Below, piece by piece: positions 34,884 through 42,231 of a stretch of 64,000 bases of DNA. Positions within the stretch are counted from its first letter, which is position 1. Each line of letters begins with the position of its first letter. The stretch is from JBDTSW01 sp963758845 (GTDB taxonomy: Bacteria > Actinomycetota > Thermoleophilia > Solirubrobacterales > 70-9), in the NCBI GenBank assembly GCA_963758845.1, contig CAVWWX010000002.1:2232001-2296000 (forward strand), in the 5' to 3' direction. The position numbers and the translations under genes were made by a program. The notes beneath the pieces are model-generated. The model was not told where the DNA came from, searched no databases, and saw nothing but the letters and a program-made list of their open reading frames with translations.

Positions 34884-35383
34884 CTCGCCAGGGCCAGCAG
34901 CACCCAGACCACGCCGGCCGCGACGATCAGGGCGATGACCATGCCGGCGGCAAGGCGCAGCGCGCGGCCCTCGTCGGCCCCCGGCTCGGGCAGCTGCGGG
35001 CCAAGCTCGGCATCGGTCAGGAGCGCCAGGGCGTCCTGGGCGGCCGCCTGGGGCACCAGGATGTCCCGCGGCCCGGCCGCCAGGAAGTCAGGCACGTCGA
35101 AGCCGCGCGTTCGGCGCTGCACGCTGGGGATCCCCTGGTCCAGCAGGATGCCCTGGACCAGCTCGGCCTCGGCGAGGTTGCGCCCGCCGGCGACCTTGAC
35201 GAGCTCGCCCTCCGTGTACTGCGGCTTGATTCGCCGGGCGCGCTCGTGGGCCTCGGTGACCGGCTCCTCGCCGCCCTGGCCGACGTAGACGAGCGGCATC
35301 CCGTCGTCGGGGCAGAACCGCTCGTCCAGGCCGAAGCGGCGGGCGCAGCGCGGGCAGGCGAGCGGCTCGGCGTCAGTCGCCAT
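34880..35383 (-). CDS. Zinc-ribbon and DUF2007-like membrane-anchored protein
   Basis: 167 residues in three parts. N-terminal zinc ribbon with LACPRCARRFGLDERFCPDD (Cys10, Cys13, Cys24). Middle DUF2007-type domain: ELVKVAGGRNLAEAELVQGI followed by LLDQGIPSVQRRTRG and ILVPQAAAQDALALLTD, a ferredoxin-like fold proposed to act in signal transduction. C-terminal membrane helix AAGMVIALIVAAGVVWVLLA. The ATG start lies 11 bp inside the JAMM gene, so the two genes are coupled. Confidence 0.72.
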   Translation of the reverse strand: MATDAEPLACPRCARRFGLDERFCPDDGMPLVYVGQGGEEPVTEAHERARRIKPQYTEGELVKVAGGRNLAEAELVQGILLDQGIPSVQRRTRGFDVPDFLAAGPRDILVPQAAAQDALALLTDAELGPQLPEPGADEGRALRLAAGMVIALIVAAGVVWVLLALAS

Positions 35384-35771
35384 CGAGTGAGACCTCCTCG
35401 ACCTCGTTACCGCTGATCGAGAAGGCGCGGACGACGGGGCTGGCGGGGTCCTCGAGCGAGCAGATCAGGTGCAGGCTCTCCGGCAACCCGCTCGCCTCGT
35501 TGATGTCCGTCTGCGACGGGTACGCCTCGCTGCGCGGGTGCGAGTGGTAGAAGGCCACCATCTCCTCGCCCCGGCCGTCCGCGAGCTGGTAGATCCGGAA
35601 CATCTCGTCGGCCGAGATCCGGTAGCGCATCCGGTGCGCGAACTCGTTCTCGGCTCGCTCGACCGTGAGCGCCTCGCCGTCGCGGCCGCACACGATCCCG
35701 CAGCATTCCTCGGGGCTCGTCTCGCGCGCGTGGGCCACGATCTCGCCGATCAGCTCGGGTGACATCCTCAT
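35373..35771 (-). CDS. JAMM/MPN metalloprotease (Mec-like)
   Basis: 132-residue single-domain JAB1/MPN peptidase. The JAMM signature is complete: Glu22 in SPEECCGIVCG, then HSHPRSEAYPSQTD giving His76, His78, Ser86 and Asp89. In mycobacteria the homolog Mec removes cysteine from the sulfur carrier CysO; related JAMM enzymes elsewhere trim extra residues from ThiS/MoaD-like carriers. A CysO-like carrier, its E1-like activator and CysM are all in this window, so that role is likely here. ATG 35771 has TAGCCT 6 nt upstream. Confidence 0.87.
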   Translation of the reverse strand: MRMSPELIGEIVAHARETSPEECCGIVCGRDGEALTVERAENEFAHRMRYRISADEMFRIYQLADGRGEEMVAFYHSHPRSEAYPSQTDINEASGLPESLHLICSLEDPASPVVRAFSISGNEVEEVSLDGD

Positions 35772-35777
35772 GCTCCG

Positions 35778-35783
35778 AGGCTA
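35778..35783 (-). promoter_or_regulatory. -10-like hexamer of the JAMM gene, predicted leaderless start
   Basis: TAGCCT on the minus strand ends 6 nt before the ATG at 35771. Confidence 0.4.
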
Positions 35784-35824
35784 GAGGACGGCCGTCGCAG
35801 GGCCGTTTCGGGCAAGGTGTGATA

Positions 35825-35847
35825 GCTAGCTAGCACTCTGGTACAGT
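35825..35847 (+). promoter_or_regulatory. Palindrome and -10 hexamer of the GntR gene
   Basis: The palindrome GCTAGCTAGC (35825-35834) sits 7 nt before TACAGT (35842-35847), which ends 6 nt before the ATG at 35854. The position between -35 and -10 fits an operator for the GntR protein encoded next. Confidence 0.45.
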
Positions 35848-35853
35848 GCCCGA

Positions 35854-36456
35854 ATGGTGCGGTCCTTCGCCCTCTCCCCCGTCAACCACGACGACGAGCT
35901 GCCGGTCGGGCTCCAGCTCGCGTGGGGGCTGCGCGCGCGGATCGCCGGGGGCGAGCTGGCACCCGGGGATCGCCTGCCCGGCCTGCGCGAGGCCGCCTCG
36001 CAGGCGGGCGTCAACGTCAACACCGTCCGCGCCGTCTACGGCCGGCTCGAGGCCGACGGCCTGCTGACCTCTCATCATGGCCTCGGCACCTTCGTCAACC
36101 CCGACCTCGAGCGCCCCGACGCGCTCGCCGAGCTGGCCGAGGAGCTGATCGAGCGCTCGCGCGCCATGGGCGTCGACTCCCGCGAGCTGGCTCGCGTCGT
36201 CTACACGACCGGCCACGCGACCGACCAGGCCGCGGCGCGGCGCGAGCTGCGGCGCCAGATCGGCCGGCTCGAGGCGCAGCTCGCCGCCTACCCGGACGCG
36301 CGGTCCGGCACCGACCGCCATCCGCTCCTGCGCCCCAAGGGGCACGTGGCCGGGGTCGGCGAGCTCGAGGAGGCGCGCGACGCCCTGATCGAGCTGCTGA
36401 AGGAGGCCCGGGCCGGGGCCGAGCGCAGCCCTAGGCGCCGCAAGGCCAAGCCCTAG
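35854..36456 (+). CDS. GntR family transcriptional regulator (YtrA-like)
   Basis: 200 residues. The winged helix is typical: LPVGLQLAWGLRARIAGGEL, APGDRLPGLREAASQAGVNV, NTVRAVYGRLEADGLLTSHH and GLGTFVNPDL. The C-terminal part is a short helical domain (about 120 residues, ending in the basic RSPRRRKAKP), larger than YtrA but without a recognised effector-binding fold. The next gene, an MlaE-type permease, starts 7 bp after its stop, so it may regulate that gene as well as itself. Confidence 0.85.
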   Translation: MVRSFALSPVNHDDELPVGLQLAWGLRARIAGGELAPGDRLPGLREAASQAGVNVNTVRAVYGRLEADGLLTSHHGLGTFVNPDLERPDALAELAEELIERSRAMGVDSRELARVVYTTGHATDQAAARRELRRQIGRLEAQLAAYPDARSGTDRHPLLRPKGHVAGVGELEEARDALIELLKEARAGAERSPRRRKAKP

Positions 36457-36463
36457 CCGGGCG

Positions 36464-37270
36464 ATGGTTCGCGCAGCCGCCGACCGGGCGTTCCTTCCTG
36501 CCAAGTCCGCCTTCGACGAGGTCGGGAGCATGGTCATCCTCACGGGGAAGACGATCTCGGCCACGGTACGGCCACCGTTCCCCTACGGCGGCGAGTTCCT
36601 GAGCCAGTTCCTGTTCGCGCTGCAGCTCTGCTGGTTTCCCATGGCCATCTCGATGGTGGCCGTCAGCTTCGGCGCGCCTGGCCTGCAGGCGGCCAACTTC
36701 CTCTCGCTGTTCGGCGCCCTCGACCGCCTTGGCGGCTTCTTCATCCTCGCCTCGGTGCGCGAGTTCGCGCCGTTCGTCAGCGCGATCATCGTCGCGGGCG
36801 TCGCCGGGACCGCGATCACCGCCGACCTCGGCGCCCGCAAGATCCGCGAGGAGCTCGACGCGCTTCAGGTGCTGGGCGTCGACCCGATCAAGAACGTCGT
36901 GGTGCCCCGCTTCCTGGCGCTGATGCTGATCACCGGCCTCCTCGACGCCTACGCGATCATCTTCGGGATCACCGGCGGGATCCTGGCCGAGGTCGCTTAC
37001 GGCCAGCCGCTCGGCGGGTTCTTCGCCACCCTGTTCAACAATGCGTCTGTCACGGACCTGTGGGCGTCGGTGCTGAAGTGCGCGCTGTTCGGGGCGATCG
37101 TGGCCGTGATCTGCTCCTACAAGGGGATGAATGCCTCAGGAGGCGCCGAGGGGGTAGGTAGAGCGGTGAACGAGGCCGTCGTTCTGTCGCTCTTGGCCGT
37201 GTTCGCGTTCAACTACGTCTTTACGCAAACGCTGCTCGCGACCAACCCCGAGATATCGGTAATTAAATGA
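36464..37270 (+). CDS. MlaE/YrbE family ABC transporter permease
   Basis: 268-residue integral membrane permease of lipid/steroid importers (Mla, Mce). The signature loop GARKIREELDALQVLGVDPI then KNVVVPRFLALMLITGLLD is exact for the family, with five or six hydrophobic segments, and CSYKGMNASGGAEGVGRAVN at the cytoplasmic end. In actinobacteria a YrbEA gene is normally followed by YrbEB and mce genes. Here neither those nor an ATPase follows, so this is an orphan or its partners lie elsewhere. ATG at 36464. Confidence 0.9.
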   Translation: MVRAAADRAFLPAKSAFDEVGSMVILTGKTISATVRPPFPYGGEFLSQFLFALQLCWFPMAISMVAVSFGAPGLQAANFLSLFGALDRLGGFFILASVREFAPFVSAIIVAGVAGTAITADLGARKIREELDALQVLGVDPIKNVVVPRFLALMLITGLLDAYAIIFGITGGILAEVAYGQPLGGFFATLFNNASVTDLWASVLKCALFGAIVAVICSYKGMNASGGAEGVGRAVNEAVVLSLLAVFAFNYVFTQTLLATNPEISVIK

Positions 37271-37328
37271 GGAACCTCGTTCCGAAAGCAGCATGTAAGG
37301 ACGCGGCAGGCGTCCGCAGGGGGATCAA

Positions 37329-37727
37329 GTGACCGCCTCGCTCAGAGCCCGTGACCGCCTGGCCGCCGGCTTCATCCTGGCCGCGCTCGGGATTGGCTGC
37401 CTGGCGCTCTTCATCGCGGTCCCGGTCGGAGTGCTGTGGGGGCTCTCGAACCTGACCGACTCGTTCGTCGTTCACTTCGTGCTCGGCCTCGTGGGAATCC
37501 CGCTGGCGATCGCCGCCCTCTCCCCCGCCCTGTTCTGGATCAACGGCCTCTACCTCCGCGTGACCGAGCGCCACGAGCCCGCCGACCACGAGTACTGGGA
37601 GGACGACCGGCGGCCCCGCGGGCGCGGGCCGCTGGAGAGCATGCTGGTCGTGGCGTTCGTCGTCGCCCTGGTGGCCCTCGTCGTGTGGTTCTTCTTCTTC
37701 GCGGAGAACCCGGTGCTCACTGCCTGA
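37329..37727 (+). CDS. Membrane protein of unknown function
   Basis: 132 residues with three hydrophobic segments: AAGFILAALGIGCLALFIAV, FVVHFVLGLVGIPLAIAALS and a C-terminal SMLVVAFVVALVALVVWFFF. Between the second and third is an acidic/basic loop (DHEYWEDDRRPRGRG). I do not recognise it. The GTG at 37329 follows the MlaE gene by 58 bp on the same strand, so cotranscription is possible. Confidence 0.6.
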   Translation: MTASLRARDRLAAGFILAALGIGCLALFIAVPVGVLWGLSNLTDSFVVHFVLGLVGIPLAIAALSPALFWINGLYLRVTERHEPADHEYWEDDRRPRGRGPLESMLVVAFVVALVALVVWFFFFAENPVLTA

Positions 37728-37751
37728 TCGCCCCCGCCGGGCGCGGCTCCC

Positions 37752-38138
37752 CTAGACCTCGTACGTAGCCAGCTCGAGCTTGTGCCCGTCCGGGTCCTCG
37801 AAGTAGAGGGAATGGACGTTGCCGTGGTCGGTGAACCGCACCTCGACGCCTGCCTCGGGCAGCTCCGAGCGCGCACGGTCGAACTCGGCCCGGTCGACCC
37901 GGAAGGCGACGTGCATCACCCGCACGTCGGGGATGCCGCCGGCGTCGCCGGACCCCGGATGCGAGTCCGCAGGGAACAGCGCCACGCCGCTTCCCGCCGC
38001 AAGCATGAACATCGGGACGTGCCACTCCTCGTAGCGGCGCTCGAGGCCGAGCACCTCCGAGTAGAACGCGACCGAGCGTTCGAGGTCCGCGACCGTCAGC
38101 GCGACATGGTCGAGGCCCTCGGTGCGCACGGGCGCCAC
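37752..38138 (-). CDS. Glyoxalase/VOC family protein
   Basis: About 128 residues with one vicinal-oxygen-chelate pair: GLDHVALTVADLERSVAFYS (metal His), VMHVAFRVDRAEFDRARSEL (His) and SLYFEDPDGHKLELATYEV (Glu). Substrate unknown; such proteins include fosfomycin/bleomycin resistance and methylmalonyl-CoA epimerase relatives. GTG 38138 is preceded by AGGTGCGGCA and begins 9 bp after the cysM stop on the same strand. Confidence 0.82.
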   Translation of the reverse strand: MAPVRTEGLDHVALTVADLERSVAFYSEVLGLERRYEEWHVPMFMLAAGSGVALFPADSHPGSGDAGGIPDVRVMHVAFRVDRAEFDRARSELPEAGVEVRFTDHGNVHSLYFEDPDGHKLELATYEV

Positions 38139-38146
38139 TGCCGCAC

Positions 38147-39118
38147 CTACCACCAGACGGTCGAGTCGACGCCCTCGAGCTCGTCCACGGACTTGGTGTA
38201 GACGCCGGAGGACAGGTACTTCCAGCCGTCGTCGGGGACGACGAACACCACGTTGCCCTCGTCGAGCTCGCCGGCGATCCGCACGCAGATAGCCGCGATC
38301 GCTCCCGCCGAGACGCCCGCGAACAGCCCCTCTTCGTTCAACAGCCGCTGCGTCCACACGATCGCGTCGCGGTTGGACACCATGATCTTCCGGTCCAGCA
38401 GCGAGAGGTCGATGATCGGCGGGATGAACCCGTCGTCAAGCGAGCGCAGGCCCTGGACCAGCTCGCCCTGCATCGGCTCGGCCGCGACGATCTTGGTCTC
38501 GGGATCGTGCTCCTTCAGCCGGCGTCCGACGCCCATCAGCGTCCCGCCGGTGCCGAGGCCGGCCACGAACGCGGTGACCTCGTCCAGCTCCTCCAGGATC
38601 TCCGGGGCGGTGCCGTCGTAGTGGGCGCGGGGGTTCGCCTCGTTCCCGTACTGGTAGGGCATGTAGACGGAGGGGTCCGCCTCGGCCATCTCGAGGGCCA
38701 ACTCGACGGCGCCATTCGATCCCTTCGCCCCCTCGGAATAGACGATCTCGGCGCCGTACATCCGCAGCAGCTGCGTCCGCTCCTCGGTGACGTTGTCGGG
38801 CATCACCACCTTGAGGGGATAGCCCTTGCGGCGGCAGATCATTCCCAGCGAGATCCCGGTGTTGCCGGAGGTAGGCTCGAGTACGGCCTGGCCCGGAGCG
38901 ATCGCGCCCTCGGCCTCGGCCGCCTGGATCATCGATTTCGCGACCCGGTCCTTCACCGAACCGGTGGGGTTCTGCCCTTCGAGCTTCGCGAAGATCTTCA
39001 CCCCCGGCTTCGGCGAGAGGGTGGGCAGCTCGACCAGCGGCGTGTTCCCGACCGCCTCGACCAGATCGCCGTACCGCCCCCCGCAGGGCCGGTTGAGTGT
39101 GCGCTCGTCCGGGCTCAC
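38147..39118 (-). CDS. cysM: Cysteine synthase CysM, CysO-dependent type
   Basis: PLP enzyme, 323 residues. The PLP lysine is Lys56 in NPTGSVKDRVA; the phosphate/carboxylate loop is TSGNTG (83-88); GLGTGGTLMGVGRRLKEHDP and FAGVSAGAIAA follow. The C-terminus DDGWKYLSSGVYTKSVDELE extends past the fold as in mycobacterial CysM, which uses O-phosphoserine and thiocarboxylated CysO. That, with CysO, its activator and a JAMM peptidase nearby, supports the CysO route. A conserved 18-bp element lies directly before the GTG start at 39118. Confidence 0.88.
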   Translation of the reverse strand: MSPDERTLNRPCGGRYGDLVEAVGNTPLVELPTLSPKPGVKIFAKLEGQNPTGSVKDRVAKSMIQAAEAEGAIAPGQAVLEPTSGNTGISLGMICRRKGYPLKVVMPDNVTEERTQLLRMYGAEIVYSEGAKGSNGAVELALEMAEADPSVYMPYQYGNEANPRAHYDGTAPEILEELDEVTAFVAGLGTGGTLMGVGRRLKEHDPETKIVAAEPMQGELVQGLRSLDDGFIPPIIDLSLLDRKIMVSNRDAIVWTQRLLNEEGLFAGVSAGAIAAICVRIAGELDEGNVVFVVPDDGWKYLSSGVYTKSVDELEGVDSTVWW

Positions 39119-39119
39119 G

Positions 39120-39137
39120 CTTTAGAAAGTGTAGTGC
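39120..39137 (-). promoter_or_regulatory. 18-bp element shared with the E1-like gene (copy 1)
   Basis: On the minus strand GCACTACACTTTCTAAAG, ending one base before the cysM GTG. It matches 16 of 18 positions with 49531-49548. TACACT may be the -10 hexamer; no -35 consensus is seen 17 nt upstream, so an activator or repressor may bind here. Confidence 0.5.
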
Positions 39138-39219
39138 GGCTTGCTTGCGTTGCGACCGCGTGCTCTGCGAGGATCGCCCGCGTGCTCCAGTCTGACCCTT
39201 GCATTGGAGGGAGACGCCG

Positions 39220-39837
39220 GTGAAGGGCATCAGCGCGGTGCCGACCGAGCGAGGGGAGCCTCCGCGGGACAACCGCGAGGCGATCCTGGTCGCCGTCGCG
39301 AAGGTGATCGCCAGGCGCGGGGTCCGTGGGCTGCGCGTGGAGGACGTGGCCCGCGAGGCGGGAGTGTCGGCCCCGCTCCTCTACTACCACTTCGGCAGCC
39401 GGGCCGGGCTCGTGAAGGCGGCGCTCGAGCACGCCAGTGACCGGGCGCCCTCGACGGCGCTGGGTGAGCCGCTACCCGCGAATGGGCTGGAATCGGTCAC
39501 GGCGGCGCTGCTGGATGAGCTGAGCGAACACCCCGACGTCCGCGACAACGCGGTGGTCTGGGGCGAGATCAGCGCCTCGGCCGTGTTCGAGGGCGACCTC
39601 AGGGTCGACGTCAAGCGCGTCAACGACGCGTGGCGCTCGAACGTCGCCGAGGCCATCCGCACCGGAGTCGCGGACGGCTCGATCCGCGCGGGCGTCGAGC
39701 CCGAGGCGGCCGCCGACCTCTTGATCTCACTGGTCGACGGCCTCTGCACGCGGTGGCTGGCGGGAACGATCGATCGCTCCCGTGCGGTCGAGCTGCTGCG
39801 CCAGGCCCTTCAGCAGACACTGGCGCCCGCGGCTTGA
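39220..39837 (+). CDS. TetR family transcriptional regulator
   Basis: 205 residues. N-terminal HTH: NREAILVAVAKVIARRGVRG, LRVEDVAREAGVSAPLLYYH, FGSRAGLVKAAL. The C-terminal ligand domain is helical (ESVTAALLDELSEHPDVRDN, EAAADLLISLVDGLCTRWLA). The GTG at 39220 is preceded by GGAGGGAG with 6-nt spacing; an upstream TTG at 39199 lacks one. It is divergent from cysM with about 100 bp between starts; its own targets are unknown. Confidence 0.87.
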   Translation: MKGISAVPTERGEPPRDNREAILVAVAKVIARRGVRGLRVEDVAREAGVSAPLLYYHFGSRAGLVKAALEHASDRAPSTALGEPLPANGLESVTAALLDELSEHPDVRDNAVVWGEISASAVFEGDLRVDVKRVNDAWRSNVAEAIRTGVADGSIRAGVEPEAAADLLISLVDGLCTRWLAGTIDRSRAVELLRQALQQTLAPAA

Positions 39838-39933
39838 CGCAGCGGTAAAGGACCCGGGTCCCGCGTACGGCCGACTAGGTGTAGGGTGCCGCCTCTGAAG
39901 GAGTTTCAGCCGTCCAAGGAGGAGAGGCGCTTG

Positions 39934-42231
39934 ATGAATCGACCGACGTGGGTTGCCCTGACGGCTGCCATCGGACTCCTGGCCCTCGCGCCGCAAGCGA
40001 GCGCGGCAACCCTCTCGGTAGACGACGACGGCGACGAATGCCCGTCGGCTCCCCACTCCTCGGTTCAAGACGCGATCGACGCGGCTGACCCCGACGACGT
40101 CATCGCGATCTGTCCCGGCACCTACACAGAGGGAAGCGGCTCCCCCGGAACCAACGCGGTCACGATCAACAAGGACCTGACGATCCGGGGCGCCGGCGCG
40201 GACCTGGTCACGATCCAGCCCAAGCGCAGCACCTCGAGCGGCGGTCAGATCGCCGCCAGCTCGCCGGTCATCCGCGACAGCGTCGGCAACATCGTCGCCG
40301 CCGTCGGCGGCAGCTCGGTGCCGATCACGGTCGAGATCTCGGGCGTCTCGATCCGTGGCAACGGCGTCTACTCCGAGGTCGGCCTCCTGTTCCTGGACGC
40401 GCAGGGATCGGTCGAGCGCTCCCGCGTGACCGACGTAGTCACCTCCGAGGCCGCCTCCTCGTTCAGCGAGCCGGGCGGCTTCCGCTCCGGCAACTTCGGC
40501 TGGGGCGTCGCTCATGTAACCGCCGCCTCCTCTCCCCCGCCGTCGAACCCGACGCGGGTGCTCGCCATGGACAAGACCAGGGTCGACCGCTTCAACCGCG
40601 GTGGTGTCCTCGTCTCGTCGGCGACCGGCGACAGCCCGCCGCTGACCGACTCGGGCGTCGACAACCGGCTCGAGATGGAGTCCAGCCACGTCGTCGGCAG
40701 GATCAAGTGCCAGAACTTCCCGCAGGACGGCAACTGCACGAACCCCCAGTGGCTCTCCGCGGGCCCGCTGTTCGGGCAGGACGGCGTTCGCGTCGCGGGC
40801 GGCGCCTCGGCATCGATCGACGAGTCGCTGATCGCGTCCAACGCGGTGAACGGGGCCGGCGTCCCGACCCGCTCCACCTTCAACGCCGGCTGCACGACGC
40901 TGACCCCGCAGACGGCCAACAACGCGAACCTCCCGCTGGGCTCCGGCATCCGGCTGATCGGTGCCGACGCCTCGACCGTCAGCCGCACGAACCTGGTCGA
41001 CAACTCGTACGCCGTCGTCAACCTCGCCGCCGACGGGACGTCGCCGAACGCGGCCGTACCGCTGGTGGCCGAGAACAACTGGTGGGGCGCCAACACCTGC
41101 CGCGGCTTCTCGGTCGGCGCGCCCCTGGTGGGCCCCGCGGTCTCGCCCGCGGCCAACCCGCCTTTCGGCGAGAACCCCGTCAACGGCACGCCGGTCGTCG
41201 ATCCGACCTGCACCCACGCGCCGCAGGAGAACTCCGACACCGTCGACGTCTGCCCCTACCGGCCCGGCCCCCAGTCGGACTCCGACCTGGGTGAGTTCCT
41301 GCTCTCCGACGCCCCGATCCCGGTCAACGACGCCGCCCCGACCGTCGATGTCGCCGCCGACGACACCGAGTACGACCGCGGCGACGTGGTCTCGCTTACC
41401 GCGGATGCCGGCGACGACTTCGGCGTCAGCTCGGTTCGCTTCTTCGACGGAGCGGTCCCTATCGACAGCGACAGCTCGGCGCCGTACGAGCAGGAGTTCA
41501 CGATCCCGAACAACGCGCCCTGCGGGACCCGGACGTTCACCGCGATCGCCACCGACTCCGCCGGCCAGACGACAAGCGACTCGGTCAGCGTCGAGGTGGT
41601 GGGGCCGAACAACTGCGAGGACCCGCCGGAGGCACCGGACATCAGCTTCGACGACCCACCCGAGACGATCCCCCAGGAGGGCGTCACGGTCACGGCCCTG
41701 CCGGACGCGCCGGAGGGTGTGCAGGAGGTCGAGTTCTTCCTCGGCACCCGCTCGGTCTGCACCGACACCGCCGGGCCTGACTACACCTGCCTGGTCCAGG
41801 CCAACGGCGACGAGGTCGGGATCCAGGCCCTGCGCGCGGTCGTGACCGACAACGCCGCTCAAACCGCTGAGGTCGCGGTTCCCGTCGAGGTCGAGAAGTT
41901 CGACGCCGACGCGATCTCAATCAAGATGCGCCGCGAGCGGATCTCCGACAACCGCGTGCGGCGGACGATCAGCGGCGAGATCGACCTGCCCGACCGCGTG
42001 ACGGCCGATCAGGCCTGTGACGGCGGGGCGGTGGCGCTCACCGTGATCCGCAACGGCCTGACGATCTTCCCGAGCTCGCAGGTCGCGATCGAGTCGGACT
42101 GCTCCTACGCGCTCGAGTTCACGATCAAGGAGAAGAAGGGCGACAAGCCCAAGCCGAAGTACATCGTGGAAGCGGCGTTCGGAGGCAACAGCGTTCTCAA
42201 TCCAATCGATGACTCCGGGAGGTTCAAGTGA
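39934..42231 (+). CDS. Secreted right-handed beta-helix protein with Ig-like modules
   Basis: 765 residues. Signal peptide MNRPTWVALTAAIGLLALAP, cut near ASA-ATLS. Residues about 20-430 have the repeat features of a parallel beta-helix (SVQDAIDAADPDDVIAICPG, TYTEGSG, TINKDLTIRGAGADLVTIQP and VPLVAENNWWGANTC, typical of NosD/pectate-lyase-like folds). The second half has two Ig-like modules (APTVDVAADDTEYDRGDVVS; PDISFDDPPETIPQEGVTVT) and a final beta domain. RBS AAGGAGGAGAGG precedes the ATG. Its stop overlaps the next start (GTGA), so it is coupled to the M14 peptidase. Probably binds a polysaccharide or sits on the cell surface. Confidence 0.82.
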   Translation: MNRPTWVALTAAIGLLALAPQASAATLSVDDDGDECPSAPHSSVQDAIDAADPDDVIAICPGTYTEGSGSPGTNAVTINKDLTIRGAGADLVTIQPKRSTSSGGQIAASSPVIRDSVGNIVAAVGGSSVPITVEISGVSIRGNGVYSEVGLLFLDAQGSVERSRVTDVVTSEAASSFSEPGGFRSGNFGWGVAHVTAASSPPPSNPTRVLAMDKTRVDRFNRGGVLVSSATGDSPPLTDSGVDNRLEMESSHVVGRIKCQNFPQDGNCTNPQWLSAGPLFGQDGVRVAGGASASIDESLIASNAVNGAGVPTRSTFNAGCTTLTPQTANNANLPLGSGIRLIGADASTVSRTNLVDNSYAVVNLAADGTSPNAAVPLVAENNWWGANTCRGFSVGAPLVGPAVSPAANPPFGENPVNGTPVVDPTCTHAPQENSDTVDVCPYRPGPQSDSDLGEFLLSDAPIPVNDAAPTVDVAADDTEYDRGDVVSLTADAGDDFGVSSVRFFDGAVPIDSDSSAPYEQEFTIPNNAPCGTRTFTAIATDSAGQTTSDSVSVEVVGPNNCEDPPEAPDISFDDPPETIPQEGVTVTALPDAPEGVQEVEFFLGTRSVCTDTAGPDYTCLVQANGDEVGIQALRAVVTDNAAQTAEVAVPVEVEKFDADAISIKMRRERISDNRVRRTISGEIDLPDRVTADQACDGGAVALTVIRNGLTIFPSSQVAIESDCSYALEFTIKEKKGDKPKPKYIVEAAFGGNSVLNPIDDSGRFK

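Noticed and set aside
35824..35835. TAGCTAGCTAGC as a mobile-element end or attachment site
   Set aside because: No transposase or integrase and no second copy nearby; its position before the GntR gene fits an operator better.
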